From a virus: a stretch of 64,000 nt of DNA. Made by a program: the position numbers and the translations under genes. Where the stretch lies: positions 1 to 64,000 of IMG/VR virus record IMGVR_UViG_3300005841_000035. One strand, 5' to 3'. Below are positions 40,410 to 49,429 of this stretch, in pieces. Each line of letters begins with the position of its first letter. The stretch's first letter is position 1. The notes beneath the pieces are model-generated. The model had not been told where the DNA came from, did no database searches, and saw only the letters and a program-made list of their open reading frames with translations.

Positions 40410-40425
40410 GCTGGGTCTGTAGGGT

Positions 40426-40461
40426 CTGCCGGCGAGGCCAACACCTCGCCGGCAGTTTAAC
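40426..40461 (+). terminator. Terminator after the major capsid gene
   Basis: Perfect 12 bp GC-rich stem (40426-40437 with 40444-40455), 6-base loop, followed by TTTAAC. The T-tract is short, so partial read-through is likely. Confidence 0.7.
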
Positions 40462-40483
40462 ACTCAACCTCACCAAAAAAAAT

Positions 40484-40684
40484 ATGACTTACGTTGAAGC
40501 TCAAGCTGCGCTGCTCGCACTCGGTCAGGACCTCAGCCTCACCGGGCTCCAGGGCCGTTCCGTGTCGGGTCTGTTGCAGGAAATCCTCATCGCCGGCGGG
40601 TCCGCTATCACGGACAAAGGCGCCGGTTCTGATTGGGATAACGCGCTCGTCACTGCCCTCGGCATTGACACGCCGTTGACCTAA
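40484..40684 (+). CDS. Hypothetical protein, 66 aa
   Basis: MTYVEAQAALLALGQDLSLT, then Gly/Ala-rich. Between two terminator-like elements. Function unknown; possibly a small virion or head protein. Confidence 0.5.
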   Translation: MTYVEAQAALLALGQDLSLTGLQGRSVSGLLQEILIAGGSAITDKGAGSDWDNALVTALGIDTPLT

Positions 40685-40699
40685 TCATCAATCTGGGTT

Positions 40700-40727
40700 T
40701 GAGGGGTATTATATATAATACCCCTCA
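40700..40727. repeat. Perfect 28 bp palindrome
   Basis: TGAGGGGTATTATA followed by its exact complement, with no loop. It contains TATAAT on both strands and GC-rich arms. A terminator acting in both directions or a protein-binding site are possible. Confidence 0.65.
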
Positions 40728-40744
40728 CTCCCAACCCTTTTCTG

Positions 40745-40945
40745 ATGTTCGACAACATCAAAGTTTCTGGCGCGGCCCTCCTGGGATTTGGCGCCCCAAT
40801 CGCAAACATTTTTATCGACACGGCGACGTCCTGGTTGGGCGTGCTCGTGTTGGTCGGACAAATCTCAGTGGCCGCGGTGACCACTTGGTATATTTTCCGC
40901 AAGGCTCAGGCACTTCATCGCGACAACAAAAAGGACAAGAAGTAA
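40745..40945 (+). CDS. Putative holin-like membrane protein, 66 aa
   Basis: Two hydrophobic segments (about residues 7-24 and 28-52) and a basic Lys-rich tail (HRDNKKDKK) match small class II holins, which permeabilise the inner membrane for lysis. No lysin stands next to it, so the role is uncertain. The following gene starts on its stop (TAATG). Confidence 0.4.
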   Translation: MFDNIKVSGAALLGFGAPIANIFIDTATSWLGVLVLVGQISVAAVTTWYIFRKAQALHRDNKKDKK

Positions 40946-41148
40946 TGAACGCTTACAATGACCCCAAAGACATCACTGGGGCAATCCTGGCGGCGGCTGT
41001 TGGCATCACCTACAGCACCTCCGACGATTATGTGAACTTGGCCCGCAAGACGGCCATCGCGCTTGGCGTGCCGGCTCACAAGGTCAACTACGCTGAACTT
41101 GGGACCATCCTGAACCTGATTCGGGAAGCCTCTCCCATCGTCTCGTAA
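40945..41148 (+). CDS. Hypothetical protein, 67 aa
   Basis: MNAYNDPKDITGAILAAAVG start; helical. TAATG overlaps at both ends place it in the tail-fibre operon. Function unknown. Confidence 0.55.
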   Translation: MNAYNDPKDITGAILAAAVGITYSTSDDYVNLARKTAIALGVPAHKVNYAELGTILNLIREASPIVS

Positions 41149-41300
41149 TGTTCTGGCCGGACACATCCCCGAAGTGGGGGGACTCTGAAAACACACTTCT
41201 CGCGAAGTGGTTGGAGACCCTCGGCGGCGAGGCCAAGCCCGGCGACTCGGACCATCAGCTTTTGTATAAAATCGCGCTGCTCCTGAGTAACGCAATGTAA
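41148..41300 (+). CDS. Small protein, 50 aa
   Basis: 50-codon ORF starting MFWPDTSPKWGDSENTLLAKW. The DxENTLLxK pattern recurs at the start of the next protein (DPDNTLLKKI), suggesting a shared binding motif among tail proteins. Confidence 0.5.
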   Translation: MFWPDTSPKWGDSENTLLAKWLETLGGEAKPGDSDHQLLYKIALLLSNAM

Positions 41301-41303
41301 CCT

Positions 41304-42179
41304 ATGGACACGACCCCTCGACTGAACGACCCGGACAACACGCTGCTGAAGAAGATTTGCCTCTTGCTTCAGGGCGGCGTCTCATCCGGCGTTCTGACTT
41401 TTAACGCACGGACTGGTGCGGTCACGCTTCTCTCGGCGGACGTGACCGGCGCCCTGGGCTACACGCCCGTGAACAAGGCCGGCGACACGATGTCTGGCAC
41501 GCTCACGGTCCCGACGCTCACCTCCACGACGGCGATTAACGGTGTGGACGAGACGCTGACCGGGACGCTGAATATCACCGGCTCCCAGGTTGACCACGAG
41601 GTTTTGACTCGCATCGCGGCTGATACGCAAGGCCCGACTATCCGAATGCGCAAGCGAGGGACGGGCGGCAATGCGAATGCTCCGGTTGCGAGCAATGAAG
41701 GAATTTTTCAGATTCGCGGTCTCGCCTGGGACGGGACGGACTACCAAGCGGCTGGCCGATTTCAAATTAACGCCCAGGGCACCCAGAGCGGAACGAACCA
41801 CTCTTCGTTTATTCGGTGGCAGGCATGCCCGCCGAACACGACCACGGAAGAGGAACTCTTTCGCATCACTTCGTCCGCGACCGCGCAATCCATCATCGCT
41901 CTCGGTGGCGTAGCGGCCACGAACCCGGCCCTAAAACGTAGCGGCACGGACATTCAAATCCGTCTCGGGAACGACTCCGGGTATGCGGCTATTGACGTGT
42001 CCGCTGTTAAGGCGGCGGGGACCCAGGTGGTCTCCACTCGTCAGCCCGGCTGGACCGCGGCCTCCGGCACCGCAACTCGCACGACTTTTGCCACCAGCAC
42101 GGTGACGCTCGAAGTCCTCGCTCAACACGTCAAGGCTCTGATTGACGACCTCATCACTCACGGCTTAATTGGAACATAA
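41304..42179 (+). CDS. Tail fibre-like protein
   Basis: 291 residues. FNARTGAVTLLSADVTGALGYTP then NKAGDTMSGTLTVP is the repeated motif of phage long tail fibres. The C-terminal region is beta-rich with a long end helix (HVKALIDDLITHGLIGT). Likely a receptor-contacting fibre or its distal part. Confidence 0.75.
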   Translation: MDTTPRLNDPDNTLLKKICLLLQGGVSSGVLTFNARTGAVTLLSADVTGALGYTPVNKAGDTMSGTLTVPTLTSTTAINGVDETLTGTLNITGSQVDHEVLTRIAADTQGPTIRMRKRGTGGNANAPVASNEGIFQIRGLAWDGTDYQAAGRFQINAQGTQSGTNHSSFIRWQACPPNTTTEEELFRITSSATAQSIIALGGVAATNPALKRSGTDIQIRLGNDSGYAAIDVSAVKAAGTQVVSTRQPGWTAASGTATRTTFATSTVTLEVLAQHVKALIDDLITHGLIGT

Positions 42180-42180
42180 C

Positions 42181-43335
42181 ATGCCCGACTCCGATTCAAA
42201 TACATTCGAATCCCTGGGCCGAATTCTGGCCTCAGTGTTTGGGATTGCCACGCGACCGTATGATACGAAGGTCCAGCTATGGGCCAAGGTGGCGAGGTCC
42301 CTGGGAATTCGCGTGTCTCCTTATGACTCGTTGGAATCCATTCTAGCACGAATCGCCGCGACGAACCCAACGGGCGGAAGCTCGCCCTCTTCGGATGAAC
42401 TTATTCCGAACCTTGTCGGGGGGCCGGATACCTACATTGACATTGAAGGTGTCGGGCTGAACGCGCTAGTGTCTTTCGGGGTGACGCAGTTGTTTTTCTT
42501 CTTTATGGTCGATATCACGGGAATGAAGACCCTGGTCTTCCCCAACTTGACTACCGTCAATAATTCCACGGGGGGAATCGAGTTGGCGTCGTGCGCGGAG
42601 CTGGAAACGATTTCCCTCCCCGTTCTTGCTGGGGTGCTCCCGCACGTTAACTTCGAGGACATGCCCGCGCTCACAAGTTTTTCAGCTCCCGGAGCCGGCC
42701 CGGGGGTCGCGTCGCCCACGGTGGTTTTGATTGATTGTCCGAACCTAGCCGTTTTCGACGCCCCCAATCTTCTCACCGGAGCAACCGGGTTTGGTTTTTT
42801 AATTATTACGAACATTGGTCCGGTATCACTAGACATCGGGTTAACCGAGCTTGTTGAATGCGGCATCCTGGACCTCGAAAACTGTCCGGGATTTTCCGGG
42901 AACAAAAACTTTTCGACTCTGAACCTTCTGTTTAATCGGTTGACTGTTTCGGGCACCTCGGCGACGGGACTTCAATTTCCGTTGCTCCCCTCTATAGGGG
43001 CGAATTTGGCAGTGGAGAACAATCCACTACTCACTAACTTGTCTCTTCCGCTAGTGGTCACAGTGGCAGGAAATGTGACAATCAAAAACAACGCCACCCT
43101 CGTTAGTTTGGACGTGTCCTCGATGGTGCCCTTCAGTGCTTCGACTGATGACTACAGTGGCAATGCTTTGAATCAAGCCTCTGTGGATGGCGTTCTTGCA
43201 CGCTATGCGGCGAATGCTGGATATTTGGCGGGGACGATTGACTTGTCAGGGGGAACCAACTCTGCTCCGTCCCCGACGGGTGCGGCGGACAAGGCCACTT
43301 TGATTGGACGCGGCGTGACGGTAATCACCAATTAA
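42181..43335 (+). CDS. Leucine-rich-repeat-like receptor-binding protein
   Basis: 384 residues. An N-terminal helical part, then from about residue 75 repeated 22-25-residue units such as MKTLVFPNLTTVNN, CAELETISLPVLAG and NPLLTNLSLPLVVTVAGN, typical of LRR solenoids. The end DLSGGTNSAPSPTGAADKATLIGRG resembles the terminus of other phage LRR proteins. Likely binds host surface. Confidence 0.65.
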   Translation: MPDSDSNTFESLGRILASVFGIATRPYDTKVQLWAKVARSLGIRVSPYDSLESILARIAATNPTGGSSPSSDELIPNLVGGPDTYIDIEGVGLNALVSFGVTQLFFFFMVDITGMKTLVFPNLTTVNNSTGGIELASCAELETISLPVLAGVLPHVNFEDMPALTSFSAPGAGPGVASPTVVLIDCPNLAVFDAPNLLTGATGFGFLIITNIGPVSLDIGLTELVECGILDLENCPGFSGNKNFSTLNLLFNRLTVSGTSATGLQFPLLPSIGANLAVENNPLLTNLSLPLVVTVAGNVTIKNNATLVSLDVSSMVPFSASTDDYSGNALNQASVDGVLARYAANAGYLAGTIDLSGGTNSAPSPTGAADKATLIGRGVTVITN

Positions 43336-43338
43336 CTT

Positions 43339-44073
43339 ATGGACGACCTCAAAGTTTCAGAAAAAGTGAAGCCGGTGGAAGTGAGTAAGTTCGACCGCAC
43401 GGTGGAACTGCACAATTCTATTCGTGTCGCAGAAGGGAAGTCGGCCCTCTCGCAAGAAGAATTTGCTTCCGCGATTCTGGCCGGGCTACAAAAACGTCCG
43501 CATTGGGTCAGGATTCTGCTCAGGAACGTTGCACTTTTGATGGCCGTCTTGTTTTTGGCCGGCTGTTCGATTCTGCCGCTCAAGCCCGGCAGCGCCTCGA
43601 TTGAATCGGACTCCGACGGGCGCAAGGTGATTCAGGTTCATCAGTCTCAGAACCCGAAGAATGACACCGTCCAGGATTACAAGCGCGTCGTGGACTCCAA
43701 CGGGGTGACGACCGAGGAAGTCCACACTAAAATCGGAGCGGCCCAGAAAGACTTAGCGCGCGAGATGACCGCGAAGCTCGGTTCGCTGCGCCCCGTGATG
43801 TGGGTCGGCATTTTCGTTTTGCTTTTCGGCATCGGGAGTTTCCATCCGTATCTGCGCGCCATTGTAGGCAGCGTGACGACCAGCGTCATCATCGTCGTCG
43901 CGGGCTTGGGGATGATTGTTTTGCCGTCTCTTATCGTGGGAAATGAAATCTTGATTCTTGGTGTCGGCGTTGGCGCGGTTGTCCTTTACTGGTTCAGTCA
44001 CCGACACGGAAAACTTCAAGGGCTGGTCGATGCGAACAAAAACGGAGTAGACGACCGAGAGGAAAAATTATAA
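43339..44073 (+). CDS. Membrane protein with lipobox-like site and EF-hand-like end, 244 aa
   Basis: A hydrophobic segment at 58-75 ends in LFLAGC (C76), lipobox-like but far from the N-terminus. Three more transmembrane segments follow (about 152-167, 174-200, 203-219). The last 14 residues, DANKNGVDDREEKL, fit an EF-hand calcium loop (DxNxNGxxDxxE). It may be a lysis or membrane-stage protein; the position among fibre genes gives no clear role. Confidence 0.5.
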   Translation: MDDLKVSEKVKPVEVSKFDRTVELHNSIRVAEGKSALSQEEFASAILAGLQKRPHWVRILLRNVALLMAVLFLAGCSILPLKPGSASIESDSDGRKVIQVHQSQNPKNDTVQDYKRVVDSNGVTTEEVHTKIGAAQKDLAREMTAKLGSLRPVMWVGIFVLLFGIGSFHPYLRAIVGSVTTSVIIVVAGLGMIVLPSLIVGNEILILGVGVGAVVLYWFSHRHGKLQGLVDANKNGVDDREEKL

Positions 44074-44074
44074 T

Positions 44075-45229
44075 ATGCCTTGCGATTGTGGTAGCCAAGG
44101 GTGCAGCGGGGGATGCGGGGATTGCAATCAGACCTTCCCGGCTGATTGTGGTTCGACGCAGTGTAACCCGTGCCGGTCGTGCCCTACCTCGACTGCGGAC
44201 TGCGAAACGCTTCCCAGCGCGCTGCAAAACTTTGTCGATGCGTTTTTCGGTTCAGTAACCAAGACGGAAATCAACGGGGAGGTCCGATGGATTTTGCCGT
44301 GTAACCTGGACATTGGTTTGCCCGGCAACCCGCGCGGCGACGGCGAGGGTCTCGCGTGTTATTTCCTCCGGCTGTTTCGCGACGGAATCAACGGGCTCGA
44401 AGGTCCCACCGGCGCCCCAGGCGCTGCGGGCGAGGCCGGCCCGACTCCCTGGACGATTTTACTTACGGCGTTCGTGCAGCCTTCCTCCGGCGGCACGGTG
44501 AACTTCAACATTGTGGCGTCGCCCAGTGTGACCGTCGGCCAGACGGTTTTCATCCCCGGCTCCGGTTACTACATTGTGACGAGCCGAGTGTCGAACTCGG
44601 TCTTCGCGCAACTCATAGAGGCGGTCCCCTCACCGAACGTGGTGACGGTCCCCGGCACGATTGTTCTGCCGTGCGGACCTCGGGGTCTCACGATTACCGG
44701 ACCGCCGGGAACGCCGGGAACCCAGGGGCCGACTGGCGCCCAGGGTATCCAAGGTCCAACCGGCCCGAGCGGCGCGACGGGTCCCACAGGGCCGACGGGC
44801 GCCGTCACGACGAACGACAACGGACAGGTCGTCATCACAGGCGCGACGGACTTCACCGTCACGAACGCGGACCAAAAAATTACTTTCGGCATCGACGACC
44901 CGGAGGTCAACCTCCCGGTCGCGGGGACCTATTGGGTCATCGCGCGATTCCGTTGCTTCAACGACGTTGGAAGCGGAGACAATTTGGAGTGGGATTTTTA
45001 CATGAACAACCAGACGACGGCTACGCCGGTGCCTGGGGGTGAACATCCTGACACCATCATCTGGAATACTGGCGGCTCGACGCACTGCACTTACGTTCAT
45101 ATCTGGGCGCTGGTGACCACGTCTGCGGACAATCAAATCATCGACTTCCACGTTCAATCGTTTAGCGGCGCGGCCCCGCAGACAATTTTCCAAGACGGCT
45201 CTGTCGTGGCATACATTCGACTGCAATGA
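44075..45229 (+). CDS. Collagen-like fibre protein with C1q/TNF-like head
   Basis: 384 residues. Cys-rich N-terminus (14 Cys within 47 residues), first Gly-X-Y block near 110-123, second near 209-240 (GPPGTPGTQGPTGAQG), then a beta-sandwich-like head from about 245. Such proteins trimerise into fibres. The N-terminal Cys cluster may lock or anchor the trimer. Confidence 0.7.
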   Translation: MPCDCGSQGCSGGCGDCNQTFPADCGSTQCNPCRSCPTSTADCETLPSALQNFVDAFFGSVTKTEINGEVRWILPCNLDIGLPGNPRGDGEGLACYFLRLFRDGINGLEGPTGAPGAAGEAGPTPWTILLTAFVQPSSGGTVNFNIVASPSVTVGQTVFIPGSGYYIVTSRVSNSVFAQLIEAVPSPNVVTVPGTIVLPCGPRGLTITGPPGTPGTQGPTGAQGIQGPTGPSGATGPTGPTGAVTTNDNGQVVITGATDFTVTNADQKITFGIDDPEVNLPVAGTYWVIARFRCFNDVGSGDNLEWDFYMNNQTTATPVPGGEHPDTIIWNTGGSTHCTYVHIWALVTTSADNQIIDFHVQSFSGAAPQTIFQDGSVVAYIRLQ

Positions 45230-45438
45230 GTGACTGCACACATCCAGTTCTGCGTGACCCGGAACATGATTTATCTCATCCGTGTTTCCCGCGGCCTTCG
45301 ACGAAAATTTTGCCGGGGCGCACGCTGCCCCCACGCATCATCGTCAACGAATCGATTGACGTGCTCCAGGACGAAGATGGTTTTCCGATTTTGGATGAAG
45401 TCACCGGCTCAACCATCATCGACGATTTGCGAGAATGA
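45226..45438 (+). CDS. Small fibre-associated protein, 70 aa
   Basis: Pro-rich with MSDCTHPVLRDPEHD start; ATGA overlaps at both ends tie it tightly between two collagen-like genes. An attachment or chaperone role is possible but not shown. Confidence 0.5.
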   Translation: MSDCTHPVLRDPEHDLSHPCFPRPSTKILPGRTLPPRIIVNESIDVLQDEDGFPILDEVTGSTIIDDLRE

Positions 45439-46538
45439 AAGTTTCTGATTACGTAAATGGGGCCGAGGCCAATCCCGAGGGATGGTTGTTCATCGCTGAA
45501 CGCCAGCCGCCGGGAGCCCCGAAGCCCTACATCACGAAGAAAATTGCGCCCGACAAACTGGGCGCCACCGGTCCGGCAGGCCCACAAGGTCTGCCGGGCG
45601 TCGGTGCCGAAGGGCCTACTGGCCCGACGGGCGCGGCGGGCAGCGTTGGGCCGACGGGTCCGACGGGCGCCAACGGGGCGGACAGCTCGGATGAGTGGGT
45701 TCATCCCGACGGCTTGTCCCTGGACCTTTTTGAGGAATACGACCCAGGCGCGATTGTCGCTCCGAGCGGTGGATTTGGTTGGGACACCGCCGGCGTTGTC
45801 TCGGGCGGAACCATCGTGCAGCGAAACATCGCGAACGGTCGCACCGAGCGTCGCCTGAGTTTATCCTCCGGCGAATTCGCACGAAAACTTTATGTCGGCA
45901 GCGACTGGCATCGGCTACGAATCGCACTGTTGCTGCGAGTCAACGGTGCATCAACTTTCACCGCGAATGGGTTTGTCGGTCTGTGCTCGGGCACCACGAA
46001 TCCATTCGGCGGGACGACCGACAACGCCATCGGAATTTATTTCGACCCTACGAACGTGAACTCCTGGGTGTTTACGAACGGCACGACCAAGGACTTTTTC
46101 GCGCAGAGTGTCAGCACGCGCTTCGTAACGAAACGCGGCGCTGGCGCCCCAGTAGACCAAGGGGGAGGAAGCGGGTCGGATGGTCGGCGATTCGCATCCA
46201 CGGAGGCTCTGCGCACGATTTTATTTTTGGAAGTCTCGCGGCCCGTGTTCGCCAGCTCCGTTTCGTCTGTTTCATACTCCTGGGGCATGCGCTCGACGAA
46301 TGTGACCCAGGCGGAATTCTCGCTGAGCAAACGCTCGCTGCTCCATTCGATTATGGACAGCGCGAACAACAGCTCTCTCGCGCAGGATGACACGATTGTG
46401 ACGCTCACGGGCGCCAGCACGGTTACCAACGCCTTCGCAGATGACGAGAGCACCGGCGCGTTCGACTCGCTGAATATCCGATGGGACGGCACGCACCCGC
46501 TGGAAATCTGCGGCATGGCCGTTCACAAGATTTACTAA
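45435..46538 (+). CDS. Collagen-like fibre protein with LCSGTT head, 367 aa
   Basis: N-terminal 40 residues, then Gly-X-Y repeats (about 43-75, [20 protein letters not shown]), then a head starting near 80 that contains LRIALLLR...FVGLCSGTT and ends SLNIRWD...[10 protein letters not shown]. Same head as 46540 and as the gene beside the recombinase. Confidence 0.75.
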   Translation: MKVSDYVNGAEANPEGWLFIAERQPPGAPKPYITKKIAPDKLGATGPAGPQGLPGVGAEGPTGPTGAAGSVGPTGPTGANGADSSDEWVHPDGLSLDLFEEYDPGAIVAPSGGFGWDTAGVVSGGTIVQRNIANGRTERRLSLSSGEFARKLYVGSDWHRLRIALLLRVNGASTFTANGFVGLCSGTTNPFGGTTDNAIGIYFDPTNVNSWVFTNGTTKDFFAQSVSTRFVTKRGAGAPVDQGGGSGSDGRRFASTEALRTILFLEVSRPVFASSVSSVSYSWGMRSTNVTQAEFSLSKRSLLHSIMDSANNSSLAQDDTIVTLTGASTVTNAFADDESTGAFDSLNIRWDGTHPLEICGMAVHKIY

Positions 46539-46539
46539 C

Positions 46540-47835
46540 ATGAATTACGCCCTCGAAGAGTTTTACGAGAACGCGCCAATTACCACGGCGGACGACGGTC
46601 ACATCCTGATTGGAAAACTCAACGCGGGTGGAGTGATTCAGCTTTTTCGGCTGCACGTCAATGACCTGAACCATATTGCAGGGCCAACAGGTCCGACAGG
46701 GCCAACGGGTCCGACGGGGGCCGCTGGCACCAACGGAACCAACGGAACAAATGGCGCGACCGGGCCAACCGGTCCGACGGGTCCGACAGGTCCCGTAGGT
46801 CCGACGGGCGCGAATGGTCCAACTGGGCCGACTGGACCCACGGGACCCGCGGGTTCGGCCGGCGCGAGTGGCCCGACAGGTCCGACAGGTCCCACGGGGC
46901 CGACGGGGGCCACGGGCGCGAGCGGGGCCACGGGCGCGAGTGGTCCGACTGGGCCGACAGGTCCAACGGGGCCGACGGGCGCCGGCGGGACGAATGGCTC
47001 GTCCTTCGTTACTGATTCTTTCGCGCTTGAGAATTTTGATGACTACGCGACTGGAGCAATCTCCAACTTTACGAGCGGCTCGGGGTGGAGCGGCTCGGGG
47101 GCGGCGTCTGGAGCGACCATTGTTTCGGTGACGATGCCAGATGGACGAAGCGACAAGCGATTGTCGCTGGCCGGCCCAGGAGAATTCAAGCGCAAAATGA
47201 TTTGGGGAGAAAAGTGGAAGCGCATCCGCGTCGGTCTTTTGCTACGCATCAGCGGGGCGGCGACCATCACTGGGGATTTTCAATTTGGGGTGTGCTCGGG
47301 AATCACCAACGGGGTGGGCAGCACGACCTGCACAAATTACATCGGGTGTGGAACTCGGCCCCTTAACACGAACCAATACACGCACGCGGCTGGAAGCGAT
47401 GTCAACGTGTATACCGCAACTTTTGCGGGCGCGTCATCCAAACGGGTGAACACCTTCACGGACTACGGCGGTTCCTCTTCAATGAAGGGCTACCCTGCCG
47501 CGGGCTCGACGGCTCTTTGCTTGAACGTTTTTGACATCAAGCGCGCACGGCTTTCGGCCAGCGCAACCTACGGCATGTTTGTTCAGGGTCCGTCGCCGAC
47601 AGGAACTACTGGCGGCAGCACGGAACAATTTTTGGATTGGGGTGACCTGCTCGCGGTAATCCAGAACCCGGACACGGCGACCTACAACACCGGATGGTGG
47701 TATGACGGCAATGCGTCCACCCAGTCGGCGACCTTCGACGAATCGGCGGGCGCCCTGGACAGTATCAACATCTGGTGGAGCCATGCCACCACGCCCATCG
47801 AAATTGCCGGTATCGCGGTATGGAAGATGGCTTGA
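46540..47835 (+). CDS. Collagen-like fibre protein with LCSGTT-type head, 431 aa
   Basis: Residues 47-150 are an uninterrupted run of about 35 Gly-X-Y triplets, mainly GPTGPT, the longest collagen block in the window. The head has IRVGLLLR...FQFGVCSG and ends INIWWS...[10 protein letters not shown]. Repeats of this kind at DNA level are prone to slippage. Confidence 0.75.
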   Translation: MNYALEEFYENAPITTADDGHILIGKLNAGGVIQLFRLHVNDLNHIAGPTGPTGPTGPTGAAGTNGTNGTNGATGPTGPTGPTGPVGPTGANGPTGPTGPTGPAGSAGASGPTGPTGPTGPTGATGASGATGASGPTGPTGPTGPTGAGGTNGSSFVTDSFALENFDDYATGAISNFTSGSGWSGSGAASGATIVSVTMPDGRSDKRLSLAGPGEFKRKMIWGEKWKRIRVGLLLRISGAATITGDFQFGVCSGITNGVGSTTCTNYIGCGTRPLNTNQYTHAAGSDVNVYTATFAGASSKRVNTFTDYGGSSSMKGYPAAGSTALCLNVFDIKRARLSASATYGMFVQGPSPTGTTGGSTEQFLDWGDLLAVIQNPDTATYNTGWWYDGNASTQSATFDESAGALDSINIWWSHATTPIEIAGIAVWKMA

Positions 47836-47860
47836 CAAACGGCTGGAAATCAACACTTCT
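47832..47860 (+). promoter_or_regulatory. Class B phage promoter
   Basis: TTGACA, 15 bases, ACACTTCT; ATG three bases after (second ATG six). The TGA in TTGACA is the fibre stop codon. Confidence 0.7.
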
Positions 47861-47863
47861 TAC

Positions 47864-48184
47864 ATGATGAAAATGCCAATGGACCTAGGATACAAGATGG
47901 ACATGGGGCCAAGCTCCGTGTCGATGGACAAAAAGATGTATCCAACCCTGCACCTGGAATGGCCTACGGATTACAACCTTCCGGAGGCTGGGGAGCTGAC
48001 AATCAAGTTCGTCAAAAAGGGCGAGAGCAAGTCCAAACGGGGCTCCAAGCCGCTCTATACGGTGGACCTGGAAATCAAGTCCATTGAGTCTGTCGAGGAA
48101 GGCGAGGTTGAAGAGGACGAGACGGAAGAGTCCGGCTCCGAGGCCTTGGACCGGCACGCCAAAGAAGTTTCGGAAAACTACTGA
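47864..48184 (+). CDS. Small structural-type protein, 106 aa
   Basis: MMKMPMDLGYKMDM start; a Met-rich N-terminus, beta-strand middle and a very acidic end (EEGEVEEDETEESGSEAL). First gene of its own late operon, so it is likely needed in quantity; function unknown. Confidence 0.6.
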   Translation: MMKMPMDLGYKMDMGPSSVSMDKKMYPTLHLEWPTDYNLPEAGELTIKFVKKGESKSKRGSKPLYTVDLEIKSIESVEEGEVEEDETEESGSEALDRHAKEVSENY

Positions 48185-48188
48185 TTTT

Positions 48189-48479
48189 ATGCCATACGGA
48201 GGCGCAGGAAAAACGGTTGGGGTAGACTACGAGTCGGAAATCCGGAACCTCGACAAACAGAAGGGGGACCTCGAGACGCGAGGCCGCGAGCTGTTGGAGG
48301 CCGGCAAGGGCGACTCGGACGAGTTTAATGACGTGGTGGACCAGCATCGCAACGTTCACGGACGCCGCCGGCTCATCGACGGCATGGTAAAAGGCTCGGG
48401 CGACGCGGAGAGCGGCGCCGAATCTCTGGACCGCATCAAAGCGGAGATGGGCAAAGGCAAGCCGGGGTCCGGCACATAA
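48189..48479 (+). CDS. Hypothetical protein, 96 aa
   Basis: MPYGGAGKTVGVDY start, charged helical body with a Gly-rich tail. Sits between the acidic protein and the neck protein. Function unknown. Confidence 0.55.
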   Translation: MPYGGAGKTVGVDYESEIRNLDKQKGDLETRGRELLEAGKGDSDEFNDVVDQHRNVHGRRRLIDGMVKGSGDAESGAESLDRIKAEMGKGKPGSGT

Positions 48480-48480
48480 T

Positions 48481-49428
48481 ATGTTCCAAGCTCAAGATGT
48501 TCTCGACGACGCCAGGGACATTTTCGGAATCTGCAAGGAAGAAAAGCTATTCCGATATATCACTGACGCGATTCGATTGCTGGCCAATAAGGGCGACATC
48601 GACCCTCTCGTTGGCGCGCTTGACGTTTGCGTTCAGAACAACTGCGTCACGCTCCCGAACGAAGTCGAAACCGTTTTTGGGGTGAACCTTGCTGGGCGCC
48701 CCGCGCTCGGCCACAACGAACTATTCTCCTGGCACCTGAACGGCCCAGGCGACCGCAAGACCCGCTGCGATTATTCTTGGTTCGACGAGCTTCCCGCGGT
48801 CACCTACAAGGACCTGATTTGCCCTGGCCGGCTGGTCGCTTTCGTGGACAAGCCGTCCGATTCCAACCGGGAACTGCGCGTGTTCGGTTTTGACAACCAG
48901 AACAAGCCGCTCCAGACGCTGGAAAACGGTGTGTGGACCGACGGTCTGTTGGTGCCCACGATTTTTGGCTACGCGGTGCCCGCCTCTACGGACCCGATTG
49001 TCGGCCGAATCACGAACATCGTCAAGGAACGCTCCGACGGAATCATTCGTCTCTCGACGTTCGACAACTCGTCTAGCAGCGGCACGCTCATCGGAATTTA
49101 CGACCCGGAAGAAGTTGTTCCGCGGTATCGTCGCATCAAAATCTCCCGCGGCTGCCCCTGGGTCCGGATTTTGTATCGCAAGAAATCGTTCACGGTGACT
49201 AGCCCGAATACGCGCATCCTGCTTCACAGTCGGTTCGCGCTCGTGCTCGCGATGAAGGCCGTGAAGTTTTACATCGACTCGGACGTTGCCAACGGCATGC
49301 AGTTCGAGGCGCACGCCACACGAATTTTGACCGAACAAGAGGGCGCTCTGACCAGTCCAAACGCGCTCCCGATGCAGGTGGAAGACCGCAACAGCATCGC
49401 ACAAAAAGACGACTGGAACGTAGACTAA
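48481..49428 (+). CDS. Virion protein, possible head-tail connector/adaptor
   Basis: 315 residues, MFQAQDVLDDARDIFG start, long beta-rich middle, then a helical end. Position between the late promoter genes and the nozzle-like tail protein suggests a neck or tail adaptor, as in other short-tailed phages. No motif confirms it. Confidence 0.5.
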   Translation: MFQAQDVLDDARDIFGICKEEKLFRYITDAIRLLANKGDIDPLVGALDVCVQNNCVTLPNEVETVFGVNLAGRPALGHNELFSWHLNGPGDRKTRCDYSWFDELPAVTYKDLICPGRLVAFVDKPSDSNRELRVFGFDNQNKPLQTLENGVWTDGLLVPTIFGYAVPASTDPIVGRITNIVKERSDGIIRLSTFDNSSSSGTLIGIYDPEEVVPRYRRIKISRGCPWVRILYRKKSFTVTSPNTRILLHSRFALVLAMKAVKFYIDSDVANGMQFEAHATRILTEQEGALTSPNALPMQVEDRNSIAQKDDWNVD

Positions 49429-49429
49429 C

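Noticed and set aside
39639-40463. Minus-strand ORF opposite the capsid gene
   Set aside because: Antisense shadow; promoter, ribosome site and terminator all serve the plus strand.
46680-46990. Tandem short repeats resembling a CRISPR-like or satellite array
   Set aside because: They are Gly-X-Y codon repeats inside an open reading frame, in phase with the collagen domain.
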